Part shown: in pieces, positions 1 to 9,600 of the stretch
Numbering within the stretch: the first letter of the stretch is position 1
Layout: every line of letters begins with the position of its first letter
Source: Polyangiaceae bacterium
Lineage (GTDB): Bacteria; Myxococcota; Polyangia; Polyangiales; Polyangiaceae
Direction: 5' to 3'
DNA length: 13,555 nucleotides
Assembly (NCBI GenBank): GCA_025936205.1
Contig: JAICTU010000238.1
Span: 1 to 13,555 of the forward strand
The notes under the pieces: model-generated
Database searches by the model: none
What the model was told of the DNA's origin: nothing
What the model saw: only the letters and a program-made list of their open reading frames with translations
Made by a program: the position numbers and the translations under genes

Positions 1-1
1 C

Positions 2-160
2 ACGTATGCCGTAATGAAGCCACCACAGAAGGAGAAGGCACTTCGGCTTCTAAAGTCGTTCAACAAGCGCGCATGTAAGAGCGCCGACGCTGCCAAGAAA
101 TTCAAGGACCAGTGTGCGAGCAGCAATGACTTGGTGCAAAAACTGGGTGGGGTTCTCTGA
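2..160 (+). CDS. Possible 3' end of an unrecognised lysine-rich protein, cut by the window edge
   Basis: A frame is open from the window edge to a TGA at 158-160, giving 52 residues. The first ATG inside it is at 14, so it is either the tail of a longer gene or a 48-residue small ORF. The translation is rich in Lys, Leu and Ser, with two Cys about 18 residues apart, and reads as an amphipathic helical tail (for example KKFKDQCASSNDLVQKL). It lacks the Arg/Gly/Pro/Ala bias that chance frames show in this DNA, and about two thirds of its codons end in G or C, which fits real coding at modest strength. I do not recognise a family. No ribosome binding site is evident before ATG 14, which favours a truncated longer gene. 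It could also be a chance open frame. Confidence 0.3.
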   Translation, partial: TYAVMKPPQKEKALRLLKSFNKRACKSADAAKKFKDQCASSNDLVQKLGGVL

Positions 161-201
161 AGCTGGTTGCGCGGCTGTCGGCTGCGCTGCCGCCCGGGGG
201 G

Positions 202-252
202 CTCTGCAATCTGGAGTACTCTGCAATCTGGGGTACTCTGGAATCCAGGGGG
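202..252. repeat. Three tandem 17-bp repeats
   Basis: Copies start at 202, 219 and 236. The first two, CTCTGCAATCTGGAGTA and CTCTGCAATCTGGGGTA, differ at one base. The third, CTCTGGAATCCAGGGGG, is diverged but keeps CTCTG.AATC at the same spacing. The 17 bases before the array (185-201) match copy one at about 10 of 17 positions and may be a decayed copy. The period equals that of the array at the right end of the window, but the unit sequence is different. Confidence 0.75.
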
Positions 253-285
253 TGCTTCGGGACTGGCTGATTGCGCCGGGGTCAT

Positions 286-328
286 GCCCCGCCGCCACCC
301 GCGAGGGTGGGGGCAGGGGGGCTCTGGG
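286..328 (+). other. GC-rich hairpin overlapping a putative G-quadruplex motif
   Basis: CCACCC (295-300) and GGGTGG (305-310) form a perfect 6-bp stem closed by the tetraloop GCGA, a GNRA type. Outer pairing of GCCCC (286-290) with GGGGC (318-322) is possible across an internal loop. The 3' side also carries four G runs at 305-307, 309-313, 316-321 and 326-328, separated by 1, 2 and 4 bases. This meets the usual G3+N1-7 quadruplex pattern on the + strand. The two folds use the same Gs and cannot form together. No T-tract follows closely, so it is not a standard intrinsic terminator, though it could end transcription of an upstream gene. Confidence 0.45.
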
Positions 329-371
329 ACGTTGAGTTTTGGACCGACTAGCGGTCGTGGCAGGCGGGGCG

Positions 372-397
372 GCTCTCGAGAGCAGTAGCTCGGGAGC
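372..397. promoter_or_regulatory. Pair of small dyads, one with a TCTCGAGA core
   Basis: GCTCTCGAGAGC at 372-383 is a perfect 12-bp palindrome. It is followed by GCTC-GG-GAGC at 388-397. A third dyad, GACCG-ACTAG-CGGTC, lies just upstream at 342-356. The TCTCGA/TCGAGA core recurs at 424-429 and 451-456, so the group may be binding sites for one regulator. Short palindromes are not rare in GC-rich DNA, so the functional reading is inference. Confidence 0.3.
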
Positions 398-402
398 CCT
401 TA

Positions 403-450
403 CAAAAGCATTGTCAAAAGCGTTCTCGAAAACCGTTCCAAAGAATTGTG
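403..450. repeat. Four imperfect 12-bp direct repeats in the probable promoter region
   Basis: Consecutive 12-base blocks read CAAAAGCATTGT (403), CAAAAGCGTTCT (415), CGAAAACCGTTC (427) and CAAAGAATTGTG (439). The first two agree at 10 of 12 positions. The third keeps the A-tract and the GTT, and the fourth matches if one A is deleted. They lie in the AT-richer part of the gap, 153-200 bp before the TPR start codon, where activator or repressor sites would be expected. A-tracts spaced at 12 bp could also bend the DNA. Confidence 0.4.
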
Positions 451-457
451 TCGAGAA
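423..457. promoter_or_regulatory. Candidate operator: inverted repeat TTCTCGA-N21-TCGAGAA
   Basis: TTCTCGA at 423-429 and TCGAGAA at 451-457 are exact reverse complements of 7 bp, separated by 21 bp. The two half-sites are 28 bp apart centre to centre, a little under three helical turns. The same core forms the palindrome at 374-381. The site overlaps the last three 12-bp direct repeats. The regulatory role is inferred from position and symmetry only. Confidence 0.3.
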
Positions 458-594
458 AAAATGGGACCTTCGATTCCAGCTCTCCTTGGGGAAGACACAG
501 AGAGGGAGCTGAATTGGGGGAGCCTGGTTTTTGAACGCGTGAGCGATTGCCGTTGGTCCGCCGGAGCTCCGACAGAGGTGGCATTCCCCAAACC

Positions 595-598
595 GAGG
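595..598 (+). promoter_or_regulatory. Ribosome binding site of the TPR gene
   Basis: GAGG lies 4 bases before ATG 603, slightly close but usable. An in-frame TGA at 540-542 closes the frame upstream, and no ATG, GTG or TTG occurs in frame between that stop and 603. The start at 603 is therefore well fixed. Confidence 0.7.
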
Positions 599-602
599 TA
601 AA

Positions 603-3600
603 ATGGATCTGGACGCTCGTCTCCACCTGCTCGAAAGCTGCCACGACTGGCAAGGGTTAGTTGAAGAGCTGAGGGAGGCGATTAACCGAGAAACGGACCC
701 GCGCCGCCAAGCTCAGCTGCATCTGCGGTTGGCCCGGGTGCTCAGCCGTCACTTCCTCCAGGGCGCCAGGGCCCTGAAGCACTTCCAAGACGCCTTCAAG
801 CTCGACTCCACGTTGGGGGAGGCGCTGACCGAAGCGCGCGGAATTTACTGGGAGCTGGGCAAGCTCGGCATGGTCAAGCGCCTGCTGGAGCTGCAGATTC
901 AGCGCGCCTCGAGCCAGGCGGAGATGGCGCCGCTGCTGATTGAGCTCGGCGATGTCGCGACCGACCAGGGTGAGCTGGAAGCGGCCGATCAGGCATACCA
1001 GCGAGCCATCGAGGCCGCGGGGGCAGATGCCGTCGAGGCGAGCGAGCGCTTGCGCGACCTGCGGGTCGACGCCAGCGACTGGCGCGACCGCGTTCAGGCG
1101 ATCCAGGAGCAGGCTCGCACGGCAGACCCCGCCGAACGCGCCACCTCGCTGGTCCGGGCAGCGCGTGTCGCGCGCCGCGTCGCGGCGGAGGACGCGGAGC
1201 AATTGCTGGAGCAGGCCTACAGCGCAGATCCCATGCGCGACGATACCGCGACACTGTATGAAGGTTTGCTGGTGGCGCAGGCCCAGGAGGCTCGGGTCGT
1301 CCAGACGCAGCGGGGACTGATTCAGGCGACCCAGGACCCGAATCGTCAGGCCGAGCTGGCGCTGCGCTTCGGGGCACGTTGGGGCCATCGCCACAAGAAG
1401 CCCCAGATCGCGGCAGAGTTTGGCGAGGAGACGCTCCGTCATCAGCCGCGGACCGAGGCGGCGTTTGCGCTGCTTTGTGATGTCTACGGCTCGCACTTTG
1501 GTGACTGGTCCAAGGTGGTGGGCTTGGCAGACACGCTGGGATCGCAGCTCCCACCGCGGGACGCGGCGTTTTATCTGGCGAACGCAGCCGCCGTCGCGCA
1601 GCAGGAGCTGGGCGACCCTGCCAAGGCTCAGACCTACTACGAGCGGCTCGCTCAGATTGCACCCGAGCACACGGCGCTCGCCCGCCGCAACAATGGCACG
1701 CCCGTCAAGCGCATCAACGGCGTGTCGGTGATCCCGCAGCCCGCTGGCGGTGCGTCGAGCAGGCCGGCAGCGGCGCAGCCCGCGCCGACCGCCAACGGCA
1801 GCATCCCCCCCGCCTCACAGGCGGTGGAGGCGCGGCGCGCGGAGCCGGTGGCGAGCGAGCCGCCGCGCAGCAATGTCCCGGAGCCGCAGGTTTCGCGCAG
1901 CGAGCCGCCGCCCCGCCAGTCCAGCATGCCTCCAGCGGCCAGCACGGCGGCCGCGGCCAGTGATCGCCCTGTCTCCGGCTCACAACCGCCGCAGAGCGCG
2001 CCCCCGCAGGCGCTCGATCCCGCCGCCATTCACGCGCTGCGGGAGCAGCTGGCCAAGCAGGAAAGCCAGAACCGGGTACACGAGGTCGTCAAGACGCTCG
2101 TGGCGCTGGGGGATGCGGTGCCCGATCGCGAGGAGCGCATCCAGTTCTACGCCCGTGCGGCGGACTTGTACGCCAACAAGTTCATGAATCAGGCCGAGGC
2201 GGTCAAAGCGCACGAGAAGATCTTCGCGCTCGATTCCACTCACGACACGGCGCGCGAGTACCTGCGCCAGATGTACGAGAAGCGGCGCGACTGGGAAAAG
2301 CTGGTCCGCCTGCGTCAGGCCGAAGCCGCGCAGCTGTCCTCGGAGCGCGACCGCGCTGGGGTCTACAAGGAGATCGCTCTGCTCGCCACAGAGCGCATCA
2401 AGAAGCCAGCGATCTGCATCGCCCTCTGGGAGGAAGTGGTCGAGAATGACCCGAGCGATCCGGACGCGCTCTCCGAGCTGGGCAAGCTCTACGAGCGTGA
2501 TCGCAACTACGAGAAGCTCGCGGACGTGCTGCAGCGCCTCGCGGACAACGCGACCGGAGACGAGCAGATTCAGCTGCTCACCAAGCTCGGTCAGGTGGTG
2601 GGCGATCGTCTCAAGGACGAGGACCGCGCGATCGATGTCTATCGTGCGCTGGTCACCCTGGAGCCCGACAATCGCCGCGCCCAGGAGCAGTTGAAGAAGC
2701 GTTACCTGGCGCTGGGGCGCTGGGACGACCTGGACGAGTTCTACGCCGCCTCGGGCAAGTGGGACGAGTTCATCCGCGTGCTCGAGACGAGCGAAGCGCG
2801 CGCCGAAAGCACGACCGAGCGCATCGTGATGCTGCGCAAGATCGCGGAGCTCTGGGAGCGACGCCGCGACAAGCCGGACCGTGCGGCGCGCGCGTACGAA
2901 AAGATCATGTCTCTCGATGCGACCAATCGAGAGGCGGCCGAGCGCCTGATCCCGATTTACGAGAGCAGCGGCAACCCCAAGGGGCTGGCCAGCGTGCTCG
3001 AGGTCAAGCTCGCCTACCTGGATGACCCGGGCGAGCGGCTCGAGGTGCTGCGTCAGCTGGTCGAGCTGTACGAGAATCGGCTGCGCGAGCCCGTCGTGGC
3101 GTTTGAGCGGGCGCGAGGAGCTTTCGAGATCGCCCCCGCCGATCCCTCCGCTCAGGCGGACGTCGAGCGGCTGGCGGAAGCAACCGGCGACTTTGCCGCG
3201 CTGATCGCTTCCTATCGCGTGGCGATCGAAGCCTGCGAGCGGGCGGGCGAGTACGTTGCCGTGGCGTCGCTGCGGCTCAGTCTCGGCCGGGTGCACGTGG
3301 AGCGCATGGGCAATCTCGAGGATGCCCTGCTGGAGTACCGTGCCGTGTCCGAGGCGCAGCCCGACAACGCCGACGCCCTGCGCGCCCTGGAGAAGTTGTA
3401 CCTGCAGGCGGAGCGCTACACGGAGCTGCTCGAGGTGTACGGGCGGCGCAGCGCGCTCGCCTCGACACCCGAAGAGAGCCGCGAGATTGCGCTCGAGATC
3501 GCCAGCCTGCACGAGAACCAGCTGGGCGACAAGGCAGCCGCGATCGAGAGCTACCAGAACGTGCTGGTACACGACGCGCTCGACAAACGAGCTCTCTCGG

Positions 3601-6600
3601 CCCTCGATCGCTTGTACCAGGAGACGCAGGACTGGACGCGGTACGCCGAGGTCCTCGAGCGTCGGCTGGAGCTAGATGCAACGGAAGAGGAGATCATCGA
3701 TCTCAAGTACCGGCTCGCGGAAGCTCAACGCCTGCACCTGGGCGAGGCCGAACGCGCGCTGGAGACCTATCGCGAGGTGCTCACGCTCGCGCCCTCCCAC
3801 GAGGGCGCGCGCTCCGCGCTCGAAGGCTGGCTGGAGAGCGCCGAGCTGCGCGGACCGGCCGCGCGTGTCCTCGACGCGATCTACCTCGTCCTCGGCGACT
3901 GGAACCGCCTGATCGCCGTCTCGGAGATCCTCGCGCAAGAGGCGGAGGACAACGAGCGACGCGTCGAGCTCTACGCGAGGATTGCGGAGATCGCGGAGCA
4001 GCGTCTCGACGACGCCCCGCGCGCGTTCGAGGCGCAGTCGAAGGCGTTGATGATTGACCCGACGCTGGAGACCACGGTGCTCGAGCTGGAGCGCCTGGCG
4101 GAGCTCGCGGATCAATGGCAGCGCCTCGGCCAGCTGTACCATGATGTAGCCGATCGACTGGGCCCCGGCGATCTGTCGCGCGCGTATCGTCTGCGAGCGG
4201 CGCGCAACGAGGAGCGGCTCGGCAACGTTTCTGCTGCCGCGTCCAACTACGAGCGCCTGCTCGAGATGGATCCCACAGATGTCGAGGCGCTGCAGGCCAT
4301 CGACGCCCTGTACCGCAGCGCTCAGCGCTGGGAAGAGTTGATCGGGGTCTTCCGGCGCCGAATCGACCTCAGCGATACGGATGAGGAGACCACGCGTCTC
4401 TATGCGCAGCTGGCGGGCATCTACGAGGAGAAGCTCGGGCGGCCCGAAGACGCCATTCTCGCCTACCGCGAGGTGCTCGCGCTCGATCCGACCAGCGACA
4501 CCGCGCTCAGTGCCCTCGACGGCCTGTATTCTCGTGGGCAGCTCTGGCGCGAGCTGGCCGAGAACCTGGAGACCCGTCTTCAGCTGGCGGACACCGAGGA
4601 AAAACAGCGCACGCTCATGCTGCGCCTGGCCGATCTGTTCGAGAAGCGGCTGGGGCAGGTCGAACGCGCCATCGACACCTATCGCGACGTGCTGGAGCGC
4701 GATGCCTACGATCAGAATGCGCTCACCGCCCTGGAGCGGCTGAGCCACGGCGACTACGAGTTGCGCATCGCCGAGATCCTCGAGCCGCTGTACCAGCAGC
4801 AAGGCGACTACGAGAAGCTGGTCGGCGTGTACGAGGTACAGGCACGCTGCGCGGACGACAACACTCGCAAGGTCGAGCTGTTGCACCGGATCGCGAGCCT
4901 GCACGAAGACATCGGCAACAACATCGAGAAGGCGTTCCAGACGTACGCCCGCGCGCTCGCCGTCGAGCCGCTGGACGAGACGACGGTCGAAGGTCTGGAC
5001 CGGCTCGCGCGCACCGGAGAGCGCTTCGCGCAGCTGGCGCAGGTGTACGAGGAGCTGGCCGCTTCACAGAGCGATCCCGAGCTGGTCGCCCACCTGTACA
5101 GCTCCGCCGCACGCGTGGTGCAGAACGAGGTCGGCGATATCGATCGCGCTATCGAGCTGTACCGCAAGGTGCTGGAGGTCACGCCCCGCGATCTGAGCGC
5201 GGTCGACGCTTTGCAGCAGCTGTTCCACACGGCCGAGCGCTACGCGGAGCTTTCCGCGATCCTGCAGCGCAAGAGCCAGGTCCTGGAGGAGCCTGCCGAT
5301 CAGAAGGCGGCGCTGTATCAGGCCGCGCTGCTCGAAGAAGAGGTGCTCAGCCGCCCCGAGTCTGCCATCGCCGTGTACGAGGCGGTGCTGGCGCTGGAGG
5401 CCGACGACCTGCGCGCGCTGGACGCGGTGATTCGCCTCTACCTCGAGCTGGCTCGCTGGGAAGAGCTGCTCGCGGCGCAGCTCAAGAAAGTCGACCTGGT
5501 CCACAGCTCGGACGACAAGAAGGCCATCTACTACCAGATTGGTGCTGTCTACGAGCGCGAGCTGAAGGACGTTCCGCGCGCCATCGACACCTACCAGAAG
5601 GTGCTGGAGCTCGATCCGGACGACCTGGCGGCGCTGGGCCGCCTGGACGTGCTGTATCAGACGGCTGAGAACTGGGCGGAGCTGCTCACCGTGCTCGCGC
5701 ACGAAGCCGAGCTGACCGGCGATCCCGCCGAGGCCGTGAGCTACCAGTACCGGATCGCCGAACTCTACGAGAAGCGGCTCGGAGATCTGGACCGTGCGGT
5801 CGAGCTGTATCGCGACGTGCTCAACGTCCAGCCCGACCATGGTCCCACGCTGGCGGCCCTGGAAGGCATCAAGCAGGGCGGTGGCTCGCGCGCGCTCGCG
5901 GCGGCGCAGGCGCTCGAGCAGGTCTACGACGCGATGGCGGAGTGGCCGAAGCTGGTCAGCGCCCTCAGCGTTCAGTCCGAGCTGACAGAGGACCCGTTCC
6001 AGCGTGTGGAGCTGCTGCATCGCATCGCGGTGTTGCACGAGGAGCGTATCGGAGACCCCGCGGGAGCCTTCGATTGGTACGCCAAGGCGGTGCGGGTCGA
6101 CAGCCGCAACGAAGAGTCGCTGGGCGCGTTCGAGCGTCTCGCCAGCGCGATCGAGCGCTGGCCAGCGGTCGCGCAGCTCTACGAAGCCGAGCTCGATCAG
6201 CTGAAGGATGAGCCGGAGCGGCGTGTCGAGCTGGGCTTGCGCGTGGCGCAAGTCTACGAGGTACAGCTCAGCGACGTGGACGCAGCGGTCACTCAGTACC
6301 GCAGGGTGCTGGAGGTCGAGCCCGAGAACCAGGTGGCGATCCGCTCACTGGGGCGGATGTTCGCCAAGGCCGCCCGCTACCCCGAGCTGGCCGAGATCCT
6401 CAAGCGCGAGGCCGCCATCGGCAACACGCCCGAGGAGATCCTCGACTCCAAGTACCGGCTCGGTCAGGTCTATCAGAATCATCTGGAAGACATCGATCAG
6501 GCGGTGGGCGCCTACGAAGAGGTGCTGAATTCCGCGCCCGAGCACCCGCAGGCGCGCGCCGCCCTCGAACAGTTGTTCTCCGAGGGTAAGAAGCGCGCAG

Positions 6601-9600
6601 ACGTCGCGCGCGTGCTCGGTCCGCTCTACGAGGCCGGCGCGGAGTGGGAGCGCCTGATTCAGGTGCACGAAGCTCAGCTCAGCGAGCTCACCGACCCCGA
6701 GCAGCGCCTGGAGATGTTCCAGCGCATCGCTGGAGACTACGAAGAGCGCCTCTCGGATTCGACGCAAGCCTTCGGCGTGTATGCCCGCGCGCTCAGCGAG
6801 CAGCCGCTCAACGAGCGCGTGATCGACGAGCTGGAGCGCCTGGCCGCCTCCTTTGGGGGCGGCTGGGAAGAGCTGGCGAACACCTACGCCGACGTGATGA
6901 GCGTCGACGGCGCCTCGCCCAGCGTGCAAGCGCAGATGGGGCGCCGCCTGGCGCGCGTGTTCGAGGAGGAGCTCGCCGATATCGAGAAGGCAGAGGAAGC
7001 GTACCGCTACGTCCTCACCGTCTCGCCGGGCGAGCCGTTCGCGCTGGAGAACCTGGACCGCATCTACCTCGCGCTCGAGCAATGGTCGGAGCTGGCGGGC
7101 ATTCTGGAGCAGCGCGCCGCGACCGCTGAGGACCAGCATCGCCGCATCGAGCTCTACCTGAGGCTCGGCCGCGTCCACGACGAACAGCTCAATCAGAGCG
7201 GGGCGGCGCTGCGGGCGTACCGCCTGATCTTCGACGAGCTGGAGCCGCAGAACTCCGAGGCGACCGCTGCGCTGGTCCGCATCTACGAGAAGCGCGAGGA
7301 GTGGCAGCAGCTCGAAGAGGTCTACAAGCGGCAGCTGGAGACCGCGCTGGGTGACGTCGAGCAGGCCGACATCCGCGCGAAGCTCGCGGCGCTGTACACC
7401 GACCGCCTCGGCCGCGACGAGGACGCGATCGACGGCTGGAAGCGTGTGCTCGATCTGCGTGGCGAGGATTCCGAGGCGCTCGATGCGCTGGCTCGCCTGT
7501 ACGAGAAGCTGTCGAAGTGGGCAGAGCTCGCCGACCTGCTCGAGCGCCTGTACGACGTCGCTTCCGACGATGAAGCACGCGTGAACGCGCTCGCGCGCCG
7601 CGCGCGCCTGTTCACCGACGCACTGGGACGTCACGAGGAGGCGCTCGACGCCTGGCAGCGCGTCCTCGACATCGACTTTGCCAACGTGGCCGCGCTGCGC
7701 ACGGTCTGCCGGCTCAGGCGCGACAAGGGCGAGACCACGGAGCTCGTGGACGCCCTGCACCAGTACATCGATCGTGCCGGCGATCGTATGGATGGCGAGG
7801 AGCTGCGCGAGGCGTTCCGCGAGCTGGCCAAGCTCTACGCCAACGTGCTCGGCAAGCCCGATGACGCAGCCGACGCCTGGCGCCGCCTGCTCGAGGTCGA
7901 CGGCAAAGACCTGGAGGCAATGGCCGAGCTCGAGACCATCTACCGCGCCGCGGGCAGCTGGCCCGAGGTGGTGGACATCAAGCTGCGCCGCGCGGAAGCG
8001 CTCACCGAACCGGACGAGCGGGTCAAGCAGCTGCTCGAAGCGGCGGCGATCTGGAAGGAGCCGGTCGGCGAGTACGATCGCGCGGTCGAGGTCTTCAGCC
8101 GCATTCTCGCGATCGAGCCGAGTCATCTGTTCGCGTTCCAGGAGATCGAGAAGCTGCACACGCTCGCCGAGCGCTGGGAGCCGCTGATCGAGTGCTATCT
8201 GGCGCGCCTGGAGGCCACGGAAGAGAAGTCCGACCGCAGCGATTTGTTGCGGCGCATCGCGCGTGTCTTCGAGAAGCACCTGGAGGACGAGAACCAGGCG
8301 TTCGACGCGCTGGTCACGGCCTTCTCCGAGGACTTCGCGGACGACGAGACGGCCGCCTACCTGGAGCGCCTGGCGCAGACCACGCAGCGCTGGGCCGAGC
8401 TCATCACCACGACCAACGAGTGGCTGCAGCAGCAGACCGAGGACAAGGACAAGATCCGCCTGTGTCTGCGGCTGGGCAAGTGGTACGGCGAGAACCTGGG
8501 CCGGCCAGAGTACGCGCAACCGTACTACGCGCAGATCACCCAGCTCGATCCGCACAATGCCCAGGTGCTGCGCCAGATGGCGCACATCTACCGCCAGGGA
8601 GCTCAGTGGCAGAAGATGGCCGAGACGTTGCAGCAGGCGCTCAACGTCGCGGTCGCCAACGACGACCGCAAGGTGATCCTGGTCGACCTGGGCCAGCTGC
8701 TCGACAAGCACATGCAGGAGCGCGAGCAGGCGGTGAACTACTTCCGCCGCGCGCTCGAGGTCGATCCGTACTACTTGCCCGCGCTGGATGCGCTCGAGCG
8801 CATCTACACCGAAGCGAGTGAGAACGAAGAGCTGGCGCTGATGCTGAATCGCAAGGTCAAGGCCTTGCGCGAGCCAGCCGACGTCGCGGTGGTCCAGCAA
8901 CGCCTCGGTGAGCTGTACGAGAGCAAGCTCAGCAACTGGGAGAAGGCCGGAGAAGCCTACCGGGCCGTGCTCGCCTACGACTCCGCGAGCTTGCCCGCTC
9001 TGCGCGGCCTGCAGCGCGTCTGCGAGACCCTGCAAGACTGGACCGAGCTGGTCAGCGTCTTGGAGCGCCAGCTCGACGTGGTCGAGACGGAGCGCGCCCG
9101 GGTAGAGGTCCTGCTCAAGCTGGCTCAGATTCAGGAGGAGCAGTTCCTCAAGGCGGATGTGGCCGCGGAGAAGCTCGAGCGCGTGCTCGAGATGGATCCG
9201 ACAGTGCTGCCGGCCTACACGGCGCTGGAGCGTTGCTATCGCCGGCTCAAGCAGTGGCGAGAGTTCATCAGCACCTGCGAACGCCACATCAGTGAAGTCG
9301 GAGACGTCAACACGAAGGCCGACCTGCACGAGCAGATCGCACGCGTGTACTCCGACGAGCTGGGCGAGCTGGATCGCGCGATCGACTCGTACCAAAACAT
9401 CGTCGATCTCGACGACACGCGCCTGCCGGCGCTCGAAGCGCTAGCCCGCCTGCATGAGAAGCAGGGCGACACGGCCCGAAGCATCGAGGTGATGATCCGC
9501 GTGGCGGACCTCACCGCGGACGGCGGCCAGCGCGTGGAGATGTACTATCGCATCGGCAAGGCGCTGGACGAGAAGCTGTCCGACCGCGTGCAGGCGCGCG

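Larger units (their letters stand above)
161..602. other. Intergenic region upstream of the giant TPR gene
   Basis: No convincing gene lies here. The short open frames on both strands translate into Arg/Gly/Pro/Ala-rich or irregular sequence with no recognisable domain. The left half (161-400) is very G-rich and holds the 17-bp repeats, a GC hairpin and dyads. The right half (about 400-540) is clearly more AT-rich, as expected of a promoter and leader region. An 11-bp direct repeat, GGGGGGCTCTG, occurs at 196-206 and 316-326. A 10-bp perfect palindrome, CGGAGCTCCG, sits at 562-571, about 31 bp before the TPR start codon. AGCTCTC at 478-484 can pair with GGGAGCT at 504-510 (one G-U pair). I could not assign a -35/-10 pair or a -24/-12 sigma-54 promoter with confidence. 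Confidence 0.7.

Noticed and set aside
260..274. Possible -24/-12 sigma-54 promoter (GG ... GC around GGACTGGCTGATTGC)
   Set aside because: The GG and GC are separated by 11 bases rather than the strict 10, and the flanking consensus is poor.
114..388. Two short plus-strand frames (114-335 and 167-388)
   Set aside because: They translate to Gly/Arg/Ala-rich sequence across hairpins and tandem repeats, have no ribosome binding site, and overlap each other.
411..439. Sigma-70-like -35 box TTGTCA
   Set aside because: It matches the -35 consensus at five of six positions, but no -10-like hexamer lies 16-18 bp downstream.
6345..9395. Antisense open frame of about 1,016 codons inside the TPR gene (others at 657-1670, 1980-3572, 3672-4904, 5064-6251 and 10578-12269)
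   Set aside because: These are mirrors of the GC-rich, Glu/Leu/Ala/Arg-rich sense repeats. The sense strand almost never uses codons that give stops on the other strand. Their translations repeat with the sense module period and show no independent domain.
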